From assembly GCA_017523995.1 (NCBI GenBank), contig JAFWUX010000114.1, positions 1-21,868 of the forward strand: 21,868 bases of DNA. The letters run 5' to 3'. Made by a program: the position numbers and the translations under genes. The notes under the pieces were generated by a model. That model was not told the DNA's origin and did no database searches. It saw nothing but the letters and a program-made list of their open reading frames with translations. Every line of letters starts with the position of its first letter. Position 1 is the first letter of the stretch. Source of the stretch: Oscillospiraceae bacterium (GTDB taxonomy: Bacteria; Bacillota_A; Clostridia; Oscillospirales; Ruminococcaceae). Positions 14,400-21,868 of the stretch are shown here, piece by piece.

Positions 14400-17030
14400 T
14401 CAGCTCGCCGCAATTTGCTGTTCTTTTTCTTTCGGTTTCGTATCCATAATCCGGTACATCTGCGTATTTTCGGGGAATTTATCCTCAAACGGAATGACCT
14501 TGCCGCCGTAGATCAGCAAGCCGTGTCCGGGCGGAGCGTTCGTGATACACTTCTGCTGTTCCTCGGACAGATGCTTGGAATCCGCAAGAATCACGCGATC
14601 TTCCGGCGACTGCGACAGCAGATACACAAACTCACTGTTGGAGAGAATACTCTCTGCCATTGCGGAATTGCTCAGATCCTTGACATTCTGCGTGATGCCG
14701 GACGGAATGCCGCCCCATTTACGGAAACGCTTCCAGATTTCAACGGAATACTTTGCCGTATGCCGTTCACGCAGCATCAGGTGAAACTCGTCACAGTAAT
14801 ACCATGTCCGCTTATCCTGATTGCGGTTAGAGGAAACGCGCGTCCAGACTTCGTTCTGGATGACAAGCATTGCCAGATCACGAAGCTGCTCGTTCATATC
14901 CCGGATGTCGAAGCAGACAAGCCGGTTATTGATGTCAACCGTAGTCCGGTGATTGAAAAACTTATGAGAGCCGCTGACATACATATCCATGGAATCCGCA
15001 ACACGCTTTCCGACGCCCTCAGACATCGTGAAACCGGATTGCAGCCGCAGCTCATCCTGCAAATCTGCCAGTGTCGGCATCGTGTCTTTGGAACGCGGCG
15101 TGCTTGTCAGAAATCTCTTGTAGACATTCCGCAGGCAGCGGTCAATCATCGAGGTTTCGTCAGCTTGCAGCGTATCACCGGTAATCAGGGAACAGAAGCT
15201 GATGATGAAATTCGACTTGTCGGAAATCAGCTCCTCATTGCAGAGTGCCGGATCCAGCGGAATGTCCAGAGGATTGATGAAGTTACCGGAGCCGGACGCG
15301 ATCTTGATGACCTGTCCGTGCAGGAGATCAACCAGAGGCGCATATTCACCCTCCGGATCGTTGATGAAAATATCATCATTCGGTCTGCGCAGGAATACAT
15401 CAAAGATTTCACGCTTTGCCGAGAAGGATTTTCCTTTGCCGGGGATTCCGAGGAAAATACCGTTCGGATTGTCCAGCAGCAGACGCGAAGCCATAATCAT
15501 ATTTCTGGTACGCTGATTCAGCCCGTAATAGGTTGATTTCGGAGAAACAAACAGCTCATCCGTGGTGAACGGCATAAATCCCGCAATCGCGGATGTTGTC
15601 AGGCAGCGGTCAATCGGAACCTTGTTCACGCCAAGCGGCAGCGAAGAACCGATTGCTTCCTCCTGCATGAAGTCCAGCTTTACAAGCCGTCCGCCGTTCT
15701 TCTGCGTAATACGAATCAGCTTATCCTGCAAGGTTTTCAGCTTCTTCGGCGTTTCTGCATAGTACCGAATCGTCAGCGTCGTATGGAAAAGACGTTCTGA
15801 CTTTTCGTTCAGATCGGCAATGAGCTGTTTCAGATCAGTGATGTACTCTTTCATCTGTTCCGGCAGAATATTGATGTCATATCCGGAATTGCTTGCTTTC
15901 TTCTGCTCGTCAACCTGTGATTTCTGCACATCGGACAGCTTGCTGCGGACGAACTTCTGCGCTGCCATTGTTTCATACGGCTGCGCATGAATGTTCACGG
16001 CAAGGATATTATCTTCCATCATAAAGTCTGTCAGCATCCGGTCCGGAATCTCGGCACCGACGATGTTGATACCGGCGACCGCACCGTAGACACTTCCAAT
16101 CTCAAACGCAGAGCGTTTCAGCAGCATGGAAGTCGGGGAGATAAAGTCCTTATCCGTAAATCCGCCTTTCCGCAGCGTTTCCCAATCGAACAGGAACGGC
16201 TGTGATTCAAACGGATTCAGCGCACGGTACATCGAAGCCAGACGCTGCTCACCGTTCATGATGTGCGCATCGACATCCATAGCCTTGAAAAGCCGGATGA
16301 CCTCATTTGCGATATTATCCAGCTTGATCTTGGCATTGCCTGGCGAATCCGATTCAACGGAGAACGTCAGATACTTGAAAAGCTGCCTGCCGTTTGTACC
16401 CTGTTCAAGCTGATGAAACAGGATATTCGTGTATTCTTCCCGAACCGGATCAAATTCATCCCCGACAGGAGCAATCCGCATCTGCGATTTCAGCGTTTCG
16501 ACATCTGCGATCTGATTCTCAAACGTGAGCTGAAAATGGATCGTTTCGTCAAAGTAATTCAGAATGTCGCAGTATGCTGCGAAGATTTCTTCCTGCTTCT
16601 CGTCGGAAGCAAGCTGATAATTGGTATTTCCGAACTGAATCGTCCGGGAATATGTATTCTCAGTAAGCTGACAGATACCGTTTTTGCCCATAATCAGATA
16701 CGGGATCGTGCGCTGCACGGTCATCTTCTTTCTGCCGGTGAGCTGCGCAATCCGCTTCCGGATTGCTTTTTCCTCGGCTTTTGTCAGCTTGGTCTTGCGT
16801 TTCGGCTTTGACGGCTGTGCCGGTGCTGCTGCTTTTGCGGCTTTCTTCACCGGCTTGCTTTTCGCAGCTCGTTTCTCTGCTGCTTTTGCAGCCTTTGCCG
16901 CTTTCTTTTCAGCTTTTCTTTCTGCCCTGATCTCTTTTCTGGACTTCTTTTCGGTCTTTTCCTGCGTTACAGCTTCTGTCTGTTCCGGTGTTCCCTGGAT
17001 GTCAGTTTCGTTTCCTTTTTTGAACAGCAA
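14400..17030 (-). CDS. virB4: VirB4/TraE-type conjugation ATPase
   Basis: This 876-residue T4SS ATPase powers assembly and substrate movement at the cytoplasmic face. Walker A is GIPGKGKS at 528-535. Walker B is WYYCDEFHLML, with Asp747-Glu748. INDPEGEY at about 556 is a common VirB4 signature, as is GITQNVKDL near the C-terminus. The first 100 residues form an extra Lys/Ala-rich helical segment (KKAAKAAKAAEKRAAKSK) that is not part of the usual fold. The start is a TTG at 17030, eight bases after GGGAGG. The gene overlaps the PrgI-like gene by 29 bases. Length is near normal once the tail is allowed for. Confidence 0.96.
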   Translation of the reverse strand: MLFKKGNETDIQGTPEQTEAVTQEKTEKKSRKEIRAERKAEKKAAKAAKAAEKRAAKSKPVKKAAKAAAPAQPSKPKRKTKLTKAEEKAIRKRIAQLTGRKKMTVQRTIPYLIMGKNGICQLTENTYSRTIQFGNTNYQLASDEKQEEIFAAYCDILNYFDETIHFQLTFENQIADVETLKSQMRIAPVGDEFDPVREEYTNILFHQLEQGTNGRQLFKYLTFSVESDSPGNAKIKLDNIANEVIRLFKAMDVDAHIMNGEQRLASMYRALNPFESQPFLFDWETLRKGGFTDKDFISPTSMLLKRSAFEIGSVYGAVAGINIVGAEIPDRMLTDFMMEDNILAVNIHAQPYETMAAQKFVRSKLSDVQKSQVDEQKKASNSGYDINILPEQMKEYITDLKQLIADLNEKSERLFHTTLTIRYYAETPKKLKTLQDKLIRITQKNGGRLVKLDFMQEEAIGSSLPLGVNKVPIDRCLTTSAIAGFMPFTTDELFVSPKSTYYGLNQRTRNMIMASRLLLDNPNGIFLGIPGKGKSFSAKREIFDVFLRRPNDDIFINDPEGEYAPLVDLLHGQVIKIASGSGNFINPLDIPLDPALCNEELISDKSNFIISFCSLITGDTLQADETSMIDRCLRNVYKRFLTSTPRSKDTMPTLADLQDELRLQSGFTMSEGVGKRVADSMDMYVSGSHKFFNHRTTVDINNRLVCFDIRDMNEQLRDLAMLVIQNEVWTRVSSNRNQDKRTWYYCDEFHLMLRERHTAKYSVEIWKRFRKWGGIPSGITQNVKDLSNSAMAESILSNSEFVYLLSQSPEDRVILADSKHLSEEQQKCITNAPPGHGLLIYGGKVIPFEDKFPENTQMYRIMDTKPKEKEQQIAAS

Positions 17031-17397
17031 CCTTTTTCCCTCCCTGCTTCAGCCGTTTTACAAGCCGTTCATATTCGATTTCATCTTCGATCAGACGGTA
17101 CGGACTGCTTGTTTCATACCGCCTGATCTTATCGGTTTTCAGGTAATTCTTAATCAGTTTGGCGTAATCCTCAATATGCAGCCCGTTTCTCTCAAACATG
17201 CCCCATACCAGAGCCGGGGTTGCTGCTATGAACATGAGAACGACCGCAAGCGTCAGGTCAATTCCTTTTGTCAGGTAATAGACCGGGAATCCGCAGATCG
17301 CTCCGATGAGAAAACTCAATGCCTGCCGCTTTGACAGATTAAAAAACAGTTTCTCCTTAATCGCGTTAATATCTTTCGGAACTCGTATATACTTCAT
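17002..17397 (-). CDS. PrgI-family T4SS membrane protein
   Basis: This 131-residue protein begins MKYIRVPKDI, the usual start of PrgI-like proteins. It has two hydrophobic segments, at about 26-44 and 46-67, and a cytoplasmic C-terminal half that becomes very basic (KQGGKKVAVQKRKRN). In related elements it sits just before VirB4 and corresponds in position to VirB3. AAGGAG lies five to six bases before the ATG, nine bases after the VirB6-like stop. The overlap with virB4 suggests coupled translation, fitting a PrgI-VirB4 complex at the membrane. Confidence 0.9.
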   Translation of the reverse strand: MKYIRVPKDINAIKEKLFFNLSKRQALSFLIGAICGFPVYYLTKGIDLTLAVVLMFIAATPALVWGMFERNGLHIEDYAKLIKNYLKTDKIRRYETSSPYRLIEDEIEYERLVKRLKQGGKKVAVQKRKRN

Positions 17398-17406
17398 GTG
17401 AACTCC

Positions 17407-18414
17407 TTAATGCGCATTGAAGATAGATTTGGAAATCTGTCCCGATTTCAGAATCGTAAAGCACAGCGCGAGTGCATAGCCCATCAGAAGAATCAGATTC
17501 AATGTGAGATTCGGTGTTGCCGCCGGTGCAGGCGGAGCACCCGGTACCGGCGGAACTGCCGGAGCTGCCGGTTCTGCCGGTGTCGCTGCCATACCTGCAA
17601 GCACGGCAGTAAAGATTGTCTGGAAGATCGACAGCGCGATCACGATAAAAAAGCTCTGGAAACCAAGTGCAACCATGTTGCGGATCCAGTTTTTGCCGAT
17701 TTCGCCCCAATCCCGGTTCATCATCGTTGCAACCGGCAGCGGCGAGGCAGTCAGATACATGAATACTTCAATCATACGGGATGCAAGCACGATAATGACA
17801 ATCACAAGCATCGCACCTATGATAATCAACAGAAATCCTGATAATATGATGTCCAGCAGCAGCTCTGCTACTGTCATATCCGTCGCATCTATATGGAACT
17901 CTGCGACCGATGACAGATATGTGCCGTTCAATCCGAATATAGTTGAGATCGCCTTGTTTGTAGCATAAGAGCCGAACGCAAGAAAGCCGGATGCCATATC
18001 GAACATGTGCGATACCAGCAATGCACCGCATAGCACCTTGATACCCCATCGCGCTATGATTGACAAGTCAGGCTCCCGGAAATTATTGTGATCCGACACC
18101 ATTTGCAGCAGCTCATACAGCAGGACAACCGCCATGATCAGACCGGCAATCGGGACAACGGCATTGATGCTCAACGTCCGCATGGCTTCCCACAGCTCAC
18201 CGGCGTGCTCGCTGCCTTCGGATAATGTCGCATCAAACTCAGACGGATGCTTGGTCAGGAAATTCGCAAACAGACCGTCGCTGCCTGCCATATTGTTATT
18301 CATACCGGTTTTCAGAAGCTCCTGTCCGGATGTCAGTGCTTTTTCCACGATTTCGGCAAGGGAATTATGAATTGCATCGGAGATTTCGTCTTTCAGCTCT
18401 CCTAACCAGTCCAC
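17407..18414 (-). CDS. VirB6/TrbL-like polytopic T4SS protein
   Basis: This 335-residue protein has about five or six membrane segments, at roughly 86-104, 125-147, 186-212, 250-275 and 303-323. This matches the CD1105/TrbL-type channel proteins of Gram-positive elements and its position between the Maff2 and PrgI genes. SPLPVATMM around 224-232 is a conserved-looking loop. A Pro/Ala-rich linker at about 276-300 (PAEPAAPAVPPVPGAPPAP) separates the last two helices and is unusual. The start is GTG at 18414, seven bases after AGAGG; a GAAA-loop hairpin lies 19 bases upstream. It probably forms part of the inner-membrane pore. Confidence 0.9.
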   Translation of the reverse strand: MDWLGELKDEISDAIHNSLAEIVEKALTSGQELLKTGMNNNMAGSDGLFANFLTKHPSEFDATLSEGSEHAGELWEAMRTLSINAVVPIAGLIMAVVLLYELLQMVSDHNNFREPDLSIIARWGIKVLCGALLVSHMFDMASGFLAFGSYATNKAISTIFGLNGTYLSSVAEFHIDATDMTVAELLLDIILSGFLLIIIGAMLVIVIIVLASRMIEVFMYLTASPLPVATMMNRDWGEIGKNWIRNMVALGFQSFFIVIALSIFQTIFTAVLAGMAATPAEPAAPAVPPVPGAPPAPAATPNLTLNLILLMGYALALCFTILKSGQISKSIFNAH

Positions 18415-18433
18415 GGTGTCACCTCTTTTCTTG

Positions 18434-18463
18434 GAACCGATGCAGCTTTCGCTGCATCGGTTC
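18434..18463 (-). promoter_or_regulatory. Leader hairpin with GAAA tetraloop
   Basis: A perfect 13-bp stem (GAACCGATGCAGC with its complement) carries a loop that reads GAAA on the minus-strand RNA, a stable GNRA tetraloop. It ends 19 bases before the GTG of the VirB6-like gene. No T-run follows on the minus strand. Its sequence is unrelated to the palindrome family, but the spacing matches. Confidence 0.85.
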
Positions 18464-18491
18464 TATTCTTTCATTGGAAAATGCGTAACAA

Positions 18492-18869
18492 TCAGGTTCC
18501 TGCGGCTGTACCATCAGCAAACGCATCTGTCATCATGTCTGCAAGGACCGGAACAAGCACGATACCTGCCATAATGATGCCTGCACCTGCCATTGTCTTT
18601 TTGATGCCCGTGGATTTTGCCGCACCGTTGTTGTCACCGATACCCTCGGAAATATCCACAACGCCGAAGATTGCAAAACCGGCACCGACCATAATCAGGA
18701 TTGCACGGAGAATCTTCTTCATCGCAGAGATGAAGTTGGTCGGATCGACCTCAGCAGCGAACGCGGTGACAGTAAACATCGTAATCGCACACATTGCCGT
18801 GATGACGATTGTGGTGATCTTCTTCGCCTTTGCACAGCGGCGGGACAGCTCGGTATTGGATCTTTGCAT
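18492..18869 (-). CDS. Maff2/VirB2-like small membrane protein
   Basis: This 125-residue protein has an N-terminal hydrophobic segment resembling a signal peptide (about 18-38, ending TAFAAE). Two more membrane segments lie at about 52-72 (ILRAILIMVGAGFAIFGVV) and 90-110 (KTMAGAGIIMAGIVLVPVLA). This is the pattern of the Maff2 family, which in conjugative elements stands where VirB2 pilin-like subunits occur. It is preceded by VirD4 and followed by the VirB6-like gene. GAGAGG lies ten bases before the ATG. It is probably cleaved and forms a multimer in the membrane; the VirB2 role is inferred. Confidence 0.9.
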   Translation of the reverse strand: MQRSNTELSRRCAKAKKITTIVITAMCAITMFTVTAFAAEVDPTNFISAMKKILRAILIMVGAGFAIFGVVDISEGIGDNNGAAKSTGIKKTMAGAGIIMAGIVLVPVLADMMTDAFADGTAAGT

Positions 18870-18892
18870 AGTAATTCAACCTCTCTTAATTT

Positions 18893-20884
18893 TTAATTTC
18901 CCGTTTTTGCCTCATAAACGTCAACAGCAGTATCTCCCGATACGACTGCTTTCTGCTGCTTTCGGATGCTCTGCGTGTAAGCCGCAATATCAAAGGTGAA
19001 CTTTGCTTCATCGGGCTTGTCCATGTGTGCATCCAAGAGGCAGCCATACATCGGATGCTTGGTAATGTCGTACTTGTCACAGAAAAACGGATGAAAACCT
19101 CTGACTCGTGCGATGCATTTTCCGCCGTCCATGGTGTAGATCTCCTCGGATGTCATCAACTCCCTTCCTTGTTTCTGATAAGACACTCCACTGGAAGTCG
19201 ATTGACCTTTCTGTTCTGAAGTGCTGATAATGTCAATCGTTTCCTTGCCCAAAGACTCAGAAATCTCTTTGAGCGTGGTTTTATCACTTCCGCCGAGGAA
19301 CAGCATGGTATCGCAGCAGTCCTCGATTGTAGCAGCATTGTCTTTGTACAAGTCCTTTAACTGAGCTTTAGACTGCAAAACAATGCTGGCGGATATTTCA
19401 CGAGAACGGATTGTGGAGATGAGCTTGTCGAACTCCGGTATTTCACCGGTATTCTTAAACTCATCGAGCAGGCAATGCACATGGTATTTCAGCTTGCCCC
19501 CTCGGTTGCTGTCTGCTCTCGTGCAAAGCAGATTGAACATCTGTGTATACAGAATTGCGACCAGAAAATTAAATGTCGCATCTGAATCCGGGACAATCAC
19601 GAACAGAGCCGACAGCTCGTCACCGAGCTTTCCCAGCTCCAGCTCGTCATAACTGGTAATTTCCAGAACCTCGTCAATGCCGAACACGCTAAGGCGTGCT
19701 CCACAGGAGATGAGAATAGATTTTGCCGTTTTGCCGGCTGCCAGCTTATATAACTTATATTGCCGGATTGCGAACCGTGCAATGGAAGCCTGCTCATCTG
19801 TCGGCGTTTCGCCGTCCAGATCATTCATCAACCCCAAGAAGTACAGGCTGCTTTCCGTATCCTCTGCTTCCAGTTCTTCGCTTTCCGCTGCATCGAGCAT
19901 CCGGTTTTCAAGCCAGCGTTCGATTGCATCGAACAGCAGATCAACATGATTCTTGAAATCCTCGTCGTTTTCCCGAACCTCGGAATCGTTAATCAGATCA
20001 ATCAGAGAACCGAAATTTCGTTCTTCTTCCGGATATATCGCAAACATCAGTGCGATATAGGATATATACAGCAGACGTTCTGCTTTTACCCAAAAGTCCT
20101 CTCCGGATTTTGCGCCGCTGCCCGTAGTATTGCGAATTACCACATCGACCAGTTTCAGGATGTCTACCTCACGATGATTCGGACGGATATATGCCATGGG
20201 ATTATAATGCATAGACTTTCCGAAATTGACGGTGTTGAAAACCTTGATGTTGTACGGCTCATAAATGATCTTGCCGGCTTTATCCGTCAGGACTTTTCCA
20301 TTATCATCCCGTTTCGGTCTGCCGCGCTCTAGCATCTTGCCGCATTCAATAAGGACGGTTCCCTTCGGATCGGTCACAACATAACTGCCGAACATCTGCA
20401 TCAGGTTCGGTTTGATATAGAACCGTGTCTTACCGGTACCGGGCGTTCCGATGATCAGGATGTTGTGGTTACGTCCGATTTTCACGTTCTTGGGTTTCCT
20501 CATCGTCATCCAGAGTGTCGCTGTGACGATGAGGTTATCGTAGAAATGCTTTGCACGGAGGACTTTGGACTCATCCTCAGATGCCCAGCGCGCGCTGCCA
20601 TGTTCCTTGCCGGTGCGGTATTGCTTCGCATTGGCTTTTCGCAGCTTCCAGATTACATAGAACGCAGCGGCAGACAGCAGACCGACCAGAAGGTCAATCG
20701 GATGCAGACTCGGAATCGGAATTGTTATTTTTTCTGCGAATATTTCCAGGAAGGACATGAACTTGTCACTGACATCATGCCCGGTCGTATTTCGGGCTGA
20801 AAATGAAACAATATTGCCCACATACGCAAACATGATTCCGGGAAGCGAAAGCAGCAGATTTTTTTTGAGCTTGGTTGAAGCCAT
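18893..20884 (-). CDS. virD4: VirD4/TcpA-type coupling protein (VirD4-like ATPase)
   Basis: This 663-residue coupling protein delivers the DNA-relaxase complex to the secretion channel. Two membrane segments lie at the N-terminus, about 10-30 and 60-80. HGSARWA at 95-101 is a typical motif before the nucleotide domain. Walker A is GTPGTGKT at 146-153, TDPKG is at about 171-175, and Walker B is LLDEF with Asp474-Glu475. QSKAQL at about 504 is a further family motif. The ATG overlaps the preceding TAA as TAATG, so it is coupled to the PcfB-like protein. Its length is normal for the family. Confidence 0.96.
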   Translation of the reverse strand: MASTKLKKNLLLSLPGIMFAYVGNIVSFSARNTTGHDVSDKFMSFLEIFAEKITIPIPSLHPIDLLVGLLSAAAFYVIWKLRKANAKQYRTGKEHGSARWASEDESKVLRAKHFYDNLIVTATLWMTMRKPKNVKIGRNHNILIIGTPGTGKTRFYIKPNLMQMFGSYVVTDPKGTVLIECGKMLERGRPKRDDNGKVLTDKAGKIIYEPYNIKVFNTVNFGKSMHYNPMAYIRPNHREVDILKLVDVVIRNTTGSGAKSGEDFWVKAERLLYISYIALMFAIYPEEERNFGSLIDLINDSEVRENDEDFKNHVDLLFDAIERWLENRMLDAAESEELEAEDTESSLYFLGLMNDLDGETPTDEQASIARFAIRQYKLYKLAAGKTAKSILISCGARLSVFGIDEVLEITSYDELELGKLGDELSALFVIVPDSDATFNFLVAILYTQMFNLLCTRADSNRGGKLKYHVHCLLDEFKNTGEIPEFDKLISTIRSREISASIVLQSKAQLKDLYKDNAATIEDCCDTMLFLGGSDKTTLKEISESLGKETIDIISTSEQKGQSTSSGVSYQKQGRELMTSEEIYTMDGGKCIARVRGFHPFFCDKYDITKHPMYGCLLDAHMDKPDEAKFTFDIAAYTQSIRKQQKAVVSGDTAVDVYEAKTGN

Positions 20885-21375
20885 TACCGCGTCACCTCAC
20901 CGTGCGTCAGATCTCTTTCCTGCGATTTGCCGTGTGACTTGTTGTGTGCTTTCTGCGCAGCCTTTGCAATCTCCTGCCGTTTTTCCTTGGGGATTGTGTG
21001 CTCTTTCACACGCTTCTGCATCACTCCGGCATAGTCTGCAAAAGCCCGCTGCATATCTTCCATGCGGTTTGACTGGAAGATCACATGAAACACCGGCGGA
21101 TCGCTGCCGACCTCTCTGCGCAGTGCAAACTGCACATGATGCCGTTTGGCAGCTTTCTCAAAATCCTTGATGTTGCTTGCATTTATCTCGATACTTTCCA
21201 GATTCCTGCCCGATTTGGCAGCCAGATCGCCAAGGGTTGTTTGTGTGCGTCTGGAAGTATCCGGCTGTTTCAGCATATCTGCAAGAGCCGATTTCAGGAC
21301 TGCCGATGTCATTTTTTCGCTTTCGATGATGACATCCAGCGTTTTCTTGGCGACCTGATCGGATGTTGCAGGCAT
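20884..21375 (-). CDS. PcfB-like (DUF3801) conjugation accessory protein
   Basis: This 163-residue soluble protein resembles PcfB of pCF10 (DUF3801). Its N-terminal region is helical (ATSDQVAKKTLDVIIESEKM). A central part carries SIEINASNIKDFEKAAKRHHVQFALRR split by a loop, then VFHVIFQSNRMEDMQRAF. The C-terminus is basic and His/Lys-rich. PcfB helps load the relaxosome onto the VirD4 ATPase, and the gene directly precedes and overlaps virD4, which fits. The ATG overlaps the preceding TGA as TGATG. The family call is by motif and context. Confidence 0.9.
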   Translation of the reverse strand: MPATSDQVAKKTLDVIIESEKMTSAVLKSALADMLKQPDTSRRTQTTLGDLAAKSGRNLESIEINASNIKDFEKAAKRHHVQFALRREVGSDPPVFHVIFQSNRMEDMQRAFADYAGVMQKRVKEHTIPKEKRQEIAKAAQKAHNKSHGKSQERDLTHGEVTR

Positions 21376-21653
21376 CAGTAATTGCTTCCGAAGCGGAACA
21401 GACGCGCCGTACCGCTTGCAAGTGCAGCGAGGAAGCGGTCATACTCCTGCCGCAGCTCCGCTTCCGTGTCGTAATAACCGAGCTGAACCGGCTCGTCCGG
21501 TTCCTCGGTCAGAGGGACGGCATCTGCCATCCAGTAACCGGCAATCCCGTATGCGGTGACACCGCGCTGCGTTTCACCGGAAATAGGGGAGATGCTACGA
21601 AGAAAAGCCGTGTTAATCAGCTCGCCGTCCATAGTTTCAATAAAAAATGGCAT
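21375..21653 (-). CDS. Small acidic protein upstream of pcfB, unknown function
   Basis: This 92-residue protein begins MPFFIETMDGELIN and ends FRFGSNY. It is mixed beta/alpha, acidic, with no signal peptide or membrane helix; PLTEEPDEPVQLGYYDTEAELRQ-type segments suggest a small single domain. GGAGG lies eight bases before the ATG at 21653, which is preferred to an upstream start at 21836 whose frame would run through a hairpin and share no good ribosome-binding site. It is translationally coupled to the PcfB-like gene. I do not recognise it. Confidence 0.75.
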   Translation of the reverse strand: MPFFIETMDGELINTAFLRSISPISGETQRGVTAYGIAGYWMADAVPLTEEPDEPVQLGYYDTEAELRQEYDRFLAALASGTARLFRFGSNY

Positions 21654-21711
21654 TTTCAATTCCTCCGTTTCTCGTATTTGACGTTTACGTGCGATTTGCG
21701 GCGGGTTTGCC

Positions 21712-21739
21712 TGTTTCTGGTATCCCAATACCAGAAACA
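21712..21739 (-). promoter_or_regulatory. Leader hairpin upstream of the small pre-pcfB gene
   Basis: A perfect 12-bp stem (TGTTTCTGGTAT with its complement) has a 4-base loop. It lies 58 bases before the ATG at 21653, about 45 bases after the preceding stop codon. No T-run follows on the minus strand, so a terminator is unlikely. It may control the leader of the transfer block; no promoter was recognised around it. Confidence 0.6.
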
Positions 21740-21784
21740 TGGATAAACGCCGTGAAATCGCATTCTGGATGATTTGGGAGCGTA

Positions 21785-21868
21785 TCAGATTGCCGGAATG
21801 TCTGTCAGCGTTTCCGCATCGCTGTCCTCCAGCCATTTCCAGAGGCAGGATTTCAGGTATGCCGACCG
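21785..21868 (-). CDS. C-terminal end of an upstream gene, cut by the window edge
   Basis: The minus strand is open from the window edge to a TGA at 21785-21787, giving 27 residues that include YLKSCLWKWLEDSDAE. The segment has the composition of a real protein end. It resembles the last helix of replication-initiator/DUF6017-type proteins that often precede this block, but that is a weak impression. It could also be a chance frame. Confidence 0.4.
   Translation of the reverse strand, partial: RSAYLKSCLWKWLEDSDAETLTDIPAI

Noticed and set aside
14385..15536. Plus-strand open frame of 383 codons
   Set aside because: It is antisense to the ATPase domain of VirB4, has no ribosome-binding site, and starts next to palindrome P7.
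17504..17968. Plus-strand frame with Gly/Ala-rich start
   Set aside because: It is a shadow of the VirB6-like gene and its Pro/Ala-rich linker.
1..21868. CRISPR array, tRNA or rRNA genes, insertion sequence
   Set aside because: No regularly spaced direct repeats, no cloverleaf or rRNA segments, and no transposase or terminal inverted repeats were seen. The dispersed palindromes are too far apart and are tied to gene starts.

Overview
The window is part of an integrative and conjugative element (ICE) of the Tn1549/CTn type found in Firmicutes. The base composition, strong AGGAGG-like ribosome-binding sites and family content (PcfB, VirD4, Maff2, PrgI, DUF4315, DUF4366/CD1107, an XRE regulator, topoisomerase III, YodL) point to a gut Clostridia host, probably of the Ruminococcus/Oscillospiraceae kind. 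The host call is an inference. No relaxase, integrase or attachment site is in view, and both ends of the window cut through genes.

Almost everything reads on the minus strand, so biological order runs from high to low coordinates. At 21868-17002 lie the tail of an upstream gene, a small orphan protein, a PcfB-like accessory protein, the VirD4 coupling ATPase, a Maff2/VirB2-like small membrane protein, a VirB6/TrbL-like channel protein and a PrgI-like protein. At 17030-11603 are the VirB4 ATPase and a large membrane protein with a basic cytoplasmic half and a C-terminal M23-type domain whose two catalytic histidines look substituted. At 10762-9720 are the DUF4315 and DUF4366 pair. At 9664-7974 are three unrecognised genes, each headed by its own copy of a palindrome. 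At 7150-4791 are an XRE regulator and topoisomerase III. At 4783-1 are two small helical-repeat proteins, a long coiled-coil protein, and a protein with a C-terminal YodL domain that runs off the window.

Two genes are transcribed against the block, each from a near-perfect sigma-A promoter. At 7235-8023 is a visibly AT-rich zinc-ribbon protein of unknown role; its promoter carries an operator-like inverted repeat between the -35 and -10, next to the divergent XRE gene. At 10887-11567 is a secreted, C-terminally anchored surface protein with its own terminator.

The most striking feature is a 25-base hairpin-forming palindrome present seven times (1577, 6903, 8620, 9162, 9684, 10782, 14373). 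It has 11-bp arms and a 3-base loop, and two copies carry paired compensatory substitutions. Each copy sits 16-23 bases, usually 18-19, upstream of a start codon, while its distance from the preceding stop codon varies widely. An eighth hairpin of unrelated sequence, with a GAAA tetraloop, lies exactly 19 bases before the VirB6-like start. This looks like a 5'-leader control or insulation system, or a boundary of modular gene cassettes. I know of no described family that matches it.
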